60,932 nt of DNA, taken from an uncultured Ruminococcus sp. (GTDB taxonomy: Bacteria > Bacillota > Clostridia > Oscillospirales > Ruminococcaceae). Under the pieces are notes generated by a model that was given only the letters and a program-made list of their open reading frames with translations, was not told the origin of the DNA and made no database searches. The position numbers were made by a program, and so were the translations under genes. Location: the NCBI GenBank assembly GCA_944386525.1, contig CALXBL010000005.1, positions 1-60,932 on the forward strand, in the 5' to 3' direction. This document shows, piece after piece, positions 25,702 to 33,049 of this stretch. Position 1 is the stretch's first letter, and the number at the start of each line of letters is the position of its first letter.

Positions 25702-26595
25702 ATGAAGATGGGTTATGAAAAAAGAAAGAGTATGTATGGCTACGGATTCATAGCATTGTGGTTTGTGGGTGCTCTCGTATTCTTTATGATACCTTTGGTA
25801 CAGTCATTCCTGTACTCATTCCAAGACATACGTCCTGATACAGGCGGAATGGTTGGCGAATGGGTGGGACTTGATAAGTATAACTACGCATTCAATGTTG
25901 ACCCTAACTACCGTCAGTATCTGGTAACAGTTCTACAGACAACACTTTGGAAAACGCCTCTAATTCTGGTATTTTCACTATTTGTTGCGGTTATCCTGAA
26001 TCAGAAGTTCAAGGGAAGAACATTTGCAAGAGCAGTATTCTTTCTGCCGGTAATTATCGCAACAGGTCCCGTATTCAACATCATCAACGGCAACATGGCA
26101 AGCACAGGAAACAGTGATGCGAGCCAGTTCTCAACCATGTTCTCAACCGACCTGCTGGGCGAGCTGATGGAATTCCTTGGTATCTACGGAATTTCAGAGG
26201 GCGTACAGACAACGATCGATACGATTGCTGACAACATCTTCGGCATCGTATGGAATGCGGGTATTCAGATTCTGATGTTCCTGTCGGCACTTCAGAATAT
26301 TCCTGTCTCCGCCAAGGAGGCAGCACAGATCGAGGGTGCAACAGCATGGGAATATTTTTGGAAGATAACTCTTCCCAACGTAAGTCCCATGATCCTTACC
26401 TGCTTTATCTTCACGATCATCGACTCATTTACAGACCCAAACAACGTTGTAATGGGTAGAATAAGCGATCTTCAGATGGACTGGAAATACGGTGAGGCAT
26501 CAGCAATGGCGTGGATCTATTTCTCGATCGTACTTGTGGCTATCGGTATAGTTACACTGATTCTCAATAAGTTCATTTACTATGAAGTAGACTAA
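25702..26595 (+). CDS. ABC sugar transporter permease, MalF type (pair 2)
   Basis: A 297-residue six-helix permease. The EAA loop is AKEAAQIEGATAWEYFWKIT followed by LPNVSPM. The ribosome site GGAGCGTGAG precedes ATG at 25702, and a second in-frame ATG lies at 25708. A large periplasm-facing loop (about residues 115-165) distinguishes it from the pair 1 protein, so this is a second, non-redundant channel half in the same operon. Confidence 0.92.
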   Translation: MKMGYEKRKSMYGYGFIALWFVGALVFFMIPLVQSFLYSFQDIRPDTGGMVGEWVGLDKYNYAFNVDPNYRQYLVTVLQTTLWKTPLILVFSLFVAVILNQKFKGRTFARAVFFLPVIIATGPVFNIINGNMASTGNSDASQFSTMFSTDLLGELMEFLGIYGISEGVQTTIDTIADNIFGIVWNAGIQILMFLSALQNIPVSAKEAAQIEGATAWEYFWKITLPNVSPMILTCFIFTIIDSFTDPNNVVMGRISDLQMDWKYGEASAMAWIYFSIVLVAIGIVTLILNKFIYYEVD

Positions 26596-26609
26596 GGAAG
26601 GAGGCAGTC

Positions 26610-27626
26610 ATGGAAAAAGTTCTTAAAACTCCGCTGGCATCGCCAAAGCCCGACGAAGAGGTGGGTAATGGTATGTCCAAGCGTGAAGCGCAGAAGATCC
26701 GAATGCAGAATATGAACAAAGCTGAGATTGCCTATATGCGCCGTTCAAGGCTGTTTGCAGTTGTATGGCCCATATTCCGTTTCTTGATTCTGTTAGGACT
26801 CTGTTTCATAATTGTATATCCGCTTATATATATGCTCAGTTGTGCATTTCGTGCGCCTGAGGATATGAGCGACCCAACAGTAATGTGGATACCCAGACAC
26901 TTCACACTCAGCGTAATAAAGGATACAATGAGCGTAATGAATTTCTGGGACACACTGGGTACAACAATATTCCTGAATGTAGGCTGTTCACTTGTACAGG
27001 TTTTATCATGCGCAGTTGCAGGCTATGGCTTTGCAAGATTCAAGTTCAAGGGCAGAGGTTTGCTGTTTGGAATAGTTATCCTCATGATACTTGTACCGAC
27101 GCAGGTCATCTCCATACCACAGTATATGCTGTTCAGATACTTCGGACCGTTTAATCTTATCAACAATCCGCTTTGTATGTATCTGCCGGCAGCAATGGGC
27201 TGCGGACTTAAATCGGGACTTATGATATTTATATTCCGTCAGTTCTTCAAGGGACTTCCCAAGGAGCTTGAGGATGCTGCATATCTCGATGGCTGCGGAC
27301 CTTTTAAGACATTTGTCAAGGTAATGGTACCCAATGCAAAGTCTTCGTTCCTTACTGTATTCCTTTTCTCTATCGTATGGTACTGGAATGATTTCTATGT
27401 AAGCTCCACATTCTTCACAAAGAACCAGACTATTGCACTTATGCTGAAGAATCTGAGCACACTTCTTTCACAGGCGCTGTTTAACAACGCCGATGTAAGC
27501 CCCAGAGAGCAGATCGTATGGATGGAGGCAGGCTGTCTCCTGGCGATTGCACCGATACTCATCATGTATATCTTCCTGCAGAAGCACTTTACTGAAGGTA
27601 TTGAGCGTTCTGGTCTTGTTGGCTAA
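26610..27626 (+). CDS. ABC sugar transporter permease, MalG type (pair 2)
   Basis: A 338-residue permease with an extended cytoplasmic N-terminus (about 50 residues, basic) before six helices. The EAA loop is LEDAAYLDGCGPFKTFVKVM, ending VPNAKS. It is the last gene of the cluster, 14 bases after its partner, and is followed by a terminator. Two complete permease pairs sharing one operon with a single binding protein is unusual. Confidence 0.92.
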   Translation: MEKVLKTPLASPKPDEEVGNGMSKREAQKIRMQNMNKAEIAYMRRSRLFAVVWPIFRFLILLGLCFIIVYPLIYMLSCAFRAPEDMSDPTVMWIPRHFTLSVIKDTMSVMNFWDTLGTTIFLNVGCSLVQVLSCAVAGYGFARFKFKGRGLLFGIVILMILVPTQVISIPQYMLFRYFGPFNLINNPLCMYLPAAMGCGLKSGLMIFIFRQFFKGLPKELEDAAYLDGCGPFKTFVKVMVPNAKSSFLTVFLFSIVWYWNDFYVSSTFFTKNQTIALMLKNLSTLLSQALFNNADVSPREQIVWMEAGCLLAIAPILIMYIFLQKHFTEGIERSGLVG

Positions 27627-27639
27627 CAGAATACAGACG

Positions 27640-27674
27640 AGCTGCTGCAAGTGCGAAGTTGCGGCAGCTTTTTT
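27640..27674 (+). terminator. Terminator of the transport cluster
   Basis: A 10-bp stem (GCTGCTGCAA with TTGCGGCAGC, one wobble) is followed by six T. Confidence 0.85.
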
Positions 27675-27686
27675 GTCTGTCTGTCG

Positions 27687-27706
27687 AATTTGTCAATTGA
27701 CAAATT
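27687..27706. promoter_or_regulatory. Perfect 20-bp palindrome upstream of the aquaporin gene
   Basis: AATTTGTCAATTGACAAATT is a perfect dyad between the cluster terminator and the aquaporin promoter, about 50 bases upstream of the -35 box. It looks like a dimeric repressor or activator site. Its half-sites resemble Rex half-sites but lack the 4-base spacer. Confidence 0.5.
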
Positions 27707-27753
27707 ATACAAAATTGCGTCTGAGATTTTTACATTGCATCAGCCAATTTTCA

Positions 27754-27782
27754 TTGACAAATGAGATGTGAGATGGTATAAT
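27754..27782 (+). promoter_or_regulatory. Sigma-A promoter of the aquaporin gene
   Basis: TTGACA (27754-27759), a 17-base spacer and TATAAT (27777-27782) with a TGG extended -10. Confidence 0.88.
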
Positions 27783-27821
27783 ATGTACATAGGGAAAAGT
27801 TAAAAGGAAAGGAATCAAATA

Positions 27822-28538
27822 ATGACAAATTCAATTCGTAAGTATATAGCTGAGTTCATCGGAACGGCAGTGCTTGTAATCTTTGGCTGCGGAAGCGCAG
27901 TAGCGGTCACAACTATTATGTCAAATCAGGTTGTAGGTTCACCGCTTTCGTTTTCCACACTGACAATAGCTTTTGCATTTGGTCTTGCAGTTGTAGCAAT
28001 GGCTTACTCGATCGGCAATATATCCGGCTGCCACATAAATCCGGCAGTGTCTTTGGGTATGCTTATCGCCGGCAGAATGTCTGTAACTGATTTCATAGGA
28101 TATATCATCTCTCAGTTTTTGGGCGGCATTGCAGGCGCAGCACTCCTTATGGGTATCCTTGGCGGCAATGAATACGGGCTTGGCGCAAATGGTTTCGGTG
28201 ACGAGGCAAGCGCAATGATGATATCAATGACTCAGGCATTTGCAATTGAGATAGTTCTTACATTTGTGTTTGTGCTCACTGTACTTGGAGTTACAGCAAA
28301 GACTCAGAACAGTTCAGTTTCAGGACTTGTAATAGGTCTTGCTCTTACGCTTGTACATATTTTTGGAGTTCCTTTTACAGGAACATCGGTAAATCCTGCA
28401 AGAAGCTTAGGACCTGCACTTTTCACAGGCGGAGAAGCTCTCTCTCAGGTTTGGGTGTTTATCGTAGCGCCCCTCTTTGGTGCAGCTATTGCAGCAGTTG
28501 TATTTAAGCTGCTTCAGCCTGAAGAGAATAAAAAATAA
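27822..28538 (+). CDS. MIP-family water or glycerol channel
   Basis: A 238-residue six-helix channel. Both NPA boxes are present: HINPAVSLG and SVNPARSLGPA. The IAEFIGTAVLVIFGCGSAVAV N-terminus and the Phe/His-type filter in the shorter AqpZ-like layout, without the insertions of GlpF, favour a water channel, though glycerol or small-solute transport is possible. It is monocistronic, with a strong promoter and terminator. Confidence 0.92.
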   Translation: MTNSIRKYIAEFIGTAVLVIFGCGSAVAVTTIMSNQVVGSPLSFSTLTIAFAFGLAVVAMAYSIGNISGCHINPAVSLGMLIAGRMSVTDFIGYIISQFLGGIAGAALLMGILGGNEYGLGANGFGDEASAMMISMTQAFAIEIVLTFVFVLTVLGVTAKTQNSSVSGLVIGLALTLVHIFGVPFTGTSVNPARSLGPALFTGGEALSQVWVFIVAPLFGAAIAAVVFKLLQPEENKK

Positions 28539-28586
28539 TTTTGAAGTCCAGAGCATTTATCTCTTTTTTCTCATTGTTTTTCCCAG

Positions 28587-28623
28587 AACAGCCGCTACTG
28601 CAATGCAGAGCGGCTGTTTTGGG
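28587..28623 (+). terminator. Terminator of the aquaporin gene
   Basis: A 10-bp perfect stem (AACAGCCGCT with AGCGGCTGTT) followed by a T-rich stretch. Confidence 0.85.
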
Positions 28624-28654
28624 TTTATAGATTCTTGACAAATTTTACCAATGC

Positions 28655-28683
28655 TTGACACTTACATATAAAATGTGTATAAT
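28655..28683 (+). promoter_or_regulatory. Sigma-A promoter of the SGNH-dockerin gene
   Basis: TTGACA (28655-28660), 17 bases, TATAAT (28678-28683). A second TTGACA at 28635 lies one turn further upstream. Confidence 0.85.
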
Positions 28684-28736
28684 GAAAATAATCAGCTGGT
28701 TTTGATATAGGTATTATAATACGAAAGGAGTATATT

Positions 28737-29972
28737 ATGAAAAAAATACACATCGGACGTGCGGCGGCTATGCTTACAGCCCTCACACTTGCAGCAGGCT
28801 CAGCTTCCATTACAGCAGAGGCTGAAGACGGAATGAAGGTGGTTGCACTTGGTGACAGCATTACAACAGGTTATTCTTCAGACGGTACACTTATCGCATC
28901 GTATGCAGAGATAGTCAGCAGTTACTACGGAGCAGAGCTTGTTAATTATGCGCAGGATGGCTTCACATCGACAGATCTTGTGAATCAGCTTTCGGATGAT
29001 GCTGTGCAGGCTGATATCGCCAGTGCTGATGTTGTGCTTGTAACCATAGGCGGCAATGATATACTTCATCTGGTGCTCAATAATGAATACCTCGATGCAA
29101 CACAGTATAGTACAATGTATGAGCTTATAGCCGCAATGAAAACTGAAAGCGGAGCTCCTGACTGGACAGTCTTGCTGCCGCTGCAACAGTATCTCAACAA
29201 TGCCATGCCGGCGGCAATATCTCAGTACCGGTCGAATGTCGCTCTTATTGCCGAGCAGCTTAAATCATTGACTGATGGCAGAATTGTGTTTCAAACCGTA
29301 TATAATCCGATGGACTGTGATGCTGATGATACACCGCTTGCCTCAAGTGGCTCAATGGAGATTCTGACTACGAATGTTACGGGTTATCTTGAGGGTAAGC
29401 AAGACAATACAGTGTTTCCGCTGGGTCAGTGCGTAAATGGAGCAATCCGTGATCTGCAGGATGTTATTGTAGTCGATACATACCAGACATTTTTAGATCA
29501 TGGCGTATATTATACGAATATAAATGATGTGGACGTTCATCCTAATAACAGAGGGCATCTTGTAATTGCAGAGTCTGTTATACAGGCGCTTGATATTGCT
29601 GAAACAGGCAGCGAAAATGGAGCACTGATGAGAAAGGTTTATACAAGCACTGATGCTGAGAGTACTCTTTCTTCTGTTGCGGCGGAACTGAATGACAGCA
29701 TTATGGTAAGAGCGATGAAGAATGCCTATGGTGATGTAAATGCTGACACCAAGGTGGATCTTGATGATGCGTCTGGTACGCTTTCAATCTATGCAGCAGT
29801 CGGTGCAGGTGCAGAGTCTCCCATAACCGGACTGAATGCACAGGCAGCCGATGGAAATCAGAATGGCACAGTAGGTCTTGATGATGCAACTCTTATGCTC
29901 AGCTACTATGCGGAATTCAGCTCAATGCTGTTCAGCGGTACTTTTATGGAGTATGCAGCGCAAGTCAAATAA
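28737..29972 (+). CDS. Cellulosomal SGNH/GDSL hydrolase with dockerin
   Basis: A 411-residue secreted enzyme. The signal peptide ends at about residue 30 (ITAEAED). The SGNH catalytic blocks are GDSITTGY (nucleophile Ser, block I), the GGND motif (block III) and DVHPNNRGH (Asp-His, block V), pointing to an esterase, probably deacetylating hemicellulose or another plant-wall polymer. The C-terminal dockerin has loops GDVNADTKVDLDDASGTLSI and DGNQNGTVGLDDATLMLSYY, of the LDDA/Tyr-Tyr type shared with the proteins at 33050, 54113 and 55461. It is monocistronic, with a consensus promoter. Confidence 0.9.
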   Translation: MKKIHIGRAAAMLTALTLAAGSASITAEAEDGMKVVALGDSITTGYSSDGTLIASYAEIVSSYYGAELVNYAQDGFTSTDLVNQLSDDAVQADIASADVVLVTIGGNDILHLVLNNEYLDATQYSTMYELIAAMKTESGAPDWTVLLPLQQYLNNAMPAAISQYRSNVALIAEQLKSLTDGRIVFQTVYNPMDCDADDTPLASSGSMEILTTNVTGYLEGKQDNTVFPLGQCVNGAIRDLQDVIVVDTYQTFLDHGVYYTNINDVDVHPNNRGHLVIAESVIQALDIAETGSENGALMRKVYTSTDAESTLSSVAAELNDSIMVRAMKNAYGDVNADTKVDLDDASGTLSIYAAVGAGAESPITGLNAQAADGNQNGTVGLDDATLMLSYYAEFSSMLFSGTFMEYAAQVK

Positions 29973-29987
29973 TAAAATATACAACCA

Positions 29988-30016
29988 AAAGGCAGCCTTC
30001 CACAAGGGCTGCCTTT
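29988..30016 (+). terminator. Terminator of the SGNH-dockerin gene
   Basis: AAAGGCAGCC pairs with GGGCTGCCTTT around a short loop. It sits about 16 bases after the stop codon. Confidence 0.75.
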
Positions 30017-30182
30017 ATGTATATGTGCAGGATATACCGTGAAATATGGTGCTTTTTGGTTTAACGATGTTTTCTGTATGCTATCATATTTTTATCACAT
30101 AAAAAAGTATAATAATAATTACAGAAAGGGCAGAAAGGAAGCTGCTGAACATCAACTGAACCATATTGAAAGGAAGATCATC

Positions 30183-31754
30183 ATGAACGATTATGAGAAC
30201 AATAATAATGTAAATAATACATCAGACGTTTCGGATGGCTCCGGTAACTACAGCAGCGGTGCCGAAAACAACACGAGCACCGGTAATTCCTATACAGATT
30301 ACAGAAGCGGCTATTACCGCAATACAAATCCGCACCAGGATGAACCGATCGGTCAGAGAAACAGCTATTCAGGAAACTACACGGGATATACCAATAAGAC
30401 CGGAAGCGAAAATGGCTATAATTATGTGAATTACTATAACACAACTCCGGCAGTTGAGCCTGAGAAGAAGAAAAAAGGCAAGAAAAAATTATTGAAGATC
30501 ACAGCCTGTGTTACAGCAATTGCACTTGTTATTGGAGCCTCATTTGCAGGTGGCTACTTTATGGGTGGAGATGATCCCGACTCACCGGAAAAGGTTCCTG
30601 TGGCTGGCAGCAGCGAAACAGGCGAGGAATCGTCAGATGAAAGCGCCGAGACACAGCAGGCTGTAGATACAACGGTCGAGTCACAGCCAAGTCTTATCGA
30701 CCTTGCTTCACGTGAAGATGCGATCACAGTCCCGGAGATCGTTGAAAAGATTAGTCCTTCAGTTGTGGGCATTCAGGCAACATATGTAGTCCAGACAGAG
30801 TCCAGTTCTCCTTCCGACTTCGGCTTCGGATTCGGATATTATGGCTGGGGCAACAACAACGATACTCAGTCTCAGGAGGCTGTTGCTACCGGTACAGGTG
30901 TGATAATGTCGGAGGACGGATATATTATTACAAATGCACACGTTGTGTATGATACCACATCAGGATATGGGCTTGCTAAGTCTGTGGAAATCCAGATGGC
31001 AGACGGCGAAACGATATATCCGGCTGAAATAGTGGCATATGATGTGGAAACTGATCTTGCAGTGCTGAAGGTTGACCAGACAGGACTTACTCCTGCTGAA
31101 TTTGGCAATAGCGATGAATGCCAGGTGGGTGAGCTTGTAGTTGCTATCGGTAATCCGCTGGGACTTGAACTTCAAAATACAGTTACCTGCGGTATCATCT
31201 CAGCACTCAACCGTGAAGTTACCATCAACGACAAGGAAATGACCCTTATCCAGACTGATACAGCTATCAACAGCGGTAACTCAGGCGGTCCCCTTATAAA
31301 TAGTGCAGGACAGGTTATTGGAATAAACTCCGCTAAAATGTCCTCCAGCTATTCATCAAACTCAGCAACTATCGAGGGAATAGGCTTTGCTATCCCGATA
31401 ACAGAGGCAAAGGAAATAATCGATGACCTTATCACTTATGGATATGTGACCGGCAGACCTCAGCTTGGCATAACTTGTCAGGATGTATCTGAGACTGTAT
31501 CACAGGCTTACAACATTCCCGTAGGTTCATATATAATAAGTGTGACCGAAGGCGGTGCTGCTGACAAGGCGGGACTCCAGATACAGGACGTTATCATCGC
31601 CATAGATGGCAATACCATCACAACTACAGAAGAGCTTAACGATTACAAAAATGAACACGCCGCAGGCGAACAGGTAGTTCTTACAGTAGTGCGTTCCGGA
31701 CAGACTCTTGATATACCGATAACACTTGAAGAAGCTGTGGCATCTGCCGATTAA
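30183..31754 (+). CDS. htrA: HtrA/DegP-like membrane-anchored serine protease with PDZ domain
   Basis: A 523-residue surface quality-control protease. The Asn/Tyr-rich cytoplasmic N-terminus (about 90 residues) is followed by one membrane helix (ITACVTAIALVIGASFAGGYF), a chymotrypsin-fold domain with the triad His253 (NAHVV), Asp291 (ETDLAV) and Ser367 (NSGNSGGPL), and a C-terminal PDZ domain (RPQLGITCQDV to TLEEA). The ATG at 30183 follows AAGGAAGA. The frame is open further upstream, but that part has no ribosome site and overlaps a TATAAT at 30108. A terminator follows. Confidence 0.94.
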   Translation: MNDYENNNNVNNTSDVSDGSGNYSSGAENNTSTGNSYTDYRSGYYRNTNPHQDEPIGQRNSYSGNYTGYTNKTGSENGYNYVNYYNTTPAVEPEKKKKGKKKLLKITACVTAIALVIGASFAGGYFMGGDDPDSPEKVPVAGSSETGEESSDESAETQQAVDTTVESQPSLIDLASREDAITVPEIVEKISPSVVGIQATYVVQTESSSPSDFGFGFGYYGWGNNNDTQSQEAVATGTGVIMSEDGYIITNAHVVYDTTSGYGLAKSVEIQMADGETIYPAEIVAYDVETDLAVLKVDQTGLTPAEFGNSDECQVGELVVAIGNPLGLELQNTVTCGIISALNREVTINDKEMTLIQTDTAINSGNSGGPLINSAGQVIGINSAKMSSSYSSNSATIEGIGFAIPITEAKEIIDDLITYGYVTGRPQLGITCQDVSETVSQAYNIPVGSYIISVTEGGAADKAGLQIQDVIIAIDGNTITTTEELNDYKNEHAAGEQVVLTVVRSGQTLDIPITLEEAVASAD

Positions 31755-31811
31755 GCTCTAACACTAACCAAGCAGACAACTTATCTTCATACATTCTCCT
31801 TATTATTTCCG

Positions 31812-31860
31812 TAAGAGGAGCTGGTGCAGTAAAAACTGTATCAGCTCCTCTGCGGTTTTT
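31812..31860 (+). terminator. Terminator of htrA
   Basis: A long imperfect stem (AGAGGAGCTGGTGCAGT with ACTGTATCAGCTCCTCT) around AAAA, followed by a T run after GCGG. Confidence 0.8.
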
Positions 31861-31898
31861 GGGTATTACTATTATATAATAGTAATATGATCCGGTGC

Positions 31899-31926
31899 AC
31901 CAAGGGACGTGATTTTTCATAGAATG
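31899..31926 (+). promoter_or_regulatory. Possible sigma-K-type promoter of dpaA
   Basis: AC at 31899-31900 and CATAGAATG at 31918-31926 sit at the spacing of the Bacillus sigma-K consensus (mACm, 16-17 bases, CATANNNTA), with one mismatch at the last position. In B. subtilis the dipicolinate synthase operon is read by sigma-K in the mother cell. Assignment by pattern only. Confidence 0.35.
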
Positions 31927-31969
31927 GAAAGAGACCGGAAGGATCATTATACAGAACGGAGCTGGTATT

Positions 31970-32722
31970 ATGGGAAGAAAGGATCTGCTTATAGCGGGCG
32001 GCGACAAGCGAATGAAGTATGCCGGAGAGAAATTGGCGGATAAATATAATGTGAGCTATCTGGTGGAGACAGATGGAATGTATGATGTGATACTGCTGCC
32101 GCCTGTGTCAGTTGACAGCAGCGGCAGGCTCAATGCAGGTAACAGTAAGCTCAGTCTCTATGAACTTACAGACAGATTGAAGAAAGACGGAGCAGTGCTG
32201 TCAGGAGTAGATAAAGGACTCGTTAAAGACGAATGCAGAAAAAAAGGTATCAGATATGTTAACTATATGGAACTTCCGGAGCTTGCCCTTGCAAATGCAG
32301 TGCCAACAGCAGAGGCGGCAATAAAGATAGCCATAGAGGAGACAGAGCGTACAATCTGGCAGAGCCGTATCTTTGTTGCAGGATACGGAAAGGTAGGTTC
32401 AGTTCTCACAGAAAGGCTGCTTGCCTTGGGCGCAGAAGTCACAGCAGGAGCAAGGAAAGAATACGACAGAACAAAGATAAGAGTGGCAGGTGCACATCCG
32501 GCGGAATTGCCGCCGGATGCAGAAAGCCTGTTTGGAACAGATATAATATTCAATACAGTACCGGTGGAGATCTTCAGCACAGAACAGCTCAGGAAAACTG
32601 GCGGCAAGAGTGTGTATATAGAACTTGCATCAGCGCCCGGCGGAATAAGCGAGAAGGCTGCGCTTGAAGCAGGTTGCAGGTATGTGAGGGCACCGGGACT
32701 TCCGCCGCAAGTTATGGGTTGA
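31970..32722 (+). CDS. dpaA: Dipicolinate synthase subunit A, 5' part, interrupted by an inserted element
   Basis: DpaA (SpoVFA) with DpaB makes dipicolinic acid in the mother cell for spore heat resistance. This part has 250 residues, including the DpaA N-terminal domain and the Rossmann signature FVAGYGKVGSVLTERLLALG. Native sequence runs through YVRAPGLP (Pro245); the last five residues (PQVMG) and the TGA are encoded by the inserted element. The missing 30 C-terminal codons lie at 37422-37515, in phase. Joining 32703 to 37422 gives GLPGKVAPRTAGEII and a 275-residue protein of normal length. In the integrated state the product is truncated and probably inactive. Confidence 0.9.
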   Translation: MGRKDLLIAGGDKRMKYAGEKLADKYNVSYLVETDGMYDVILLPPVSVDSSGRLNAGNSKLSLYELTDRLKKDGAVLSGVDKGLVKDECRKKGIRYVNYMELPELALANAVPTAEAAIKIAIEETERTIWQSRIFVAGYGKVGSVLTERLLALGAEVTAGARKEYDRTKIRVAGAHPAELPPDAESLFGTDIIFNTVPVEIFSTEQLRKTGGKSVYIELASAPGGISEKAALEAGCRYVRAPGLPPQVMG

Positions 32723-32728
32723 CACATC
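32690..32728. other. attL of the dpaA element
   Basis: Bacterial half (GGGACT in dpaA), TCC core at 32701-32703, and element half ending in GTTGACACATC (32718-32728). The arm following the core is 25 bases long, matching the 24-base arm at the other end. Confidence 0.82.
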
Positions 32729-32854
32729 GGAAATAGAGGGAAAATATCATAAAAAATAAGATAAAAGCTGTAAAAATCAGATGCAGTTGTCAAAAAGCAC
32801 TAAAAAATAATGAAATATCACATCAGAAATTTAAAAAAAAATCATCCGTATCAC

Positions 32855-32883
32855 TTGACAATTGGACTGTAATATGTTAAAAT
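32855..32883 (+). promoter_or_regulatory. Sigma-A promoter for the element's cellulosome genes
   Basis: TTGACA (32855-32860), 17 bases, TAAAAT (32878-32883), with a ~160-base leader before the first gene. The stretch 32729-32854 is A-rich with no gene visible. This housekeeping-type promoter implies vegetative expression of the cargo. Confidence 0.85.
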
Positions 32884-33049
32884 ACTGTTGTAAATCGTTA
32901 ATTGGGCACATGCACCGTGTCCTGAAACAGATTTATCTGGTGTTCAGACATTGGCAGACGAGTCTGCTTGACATGAAGCAGAATAAAGCAATCACGTGTG
33001 CAAAGCGAATGGACGCAGAAAAATTTATAACGAAGAGAGGTAATTGGAA

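Noticed and set aside
32700..32722. The early dpaA stop as a sequencing error
   Set aside because: The missing 3' end is found complete 4.7 kb away with matching junctions and a recombinase between, so insertion explains it fully.
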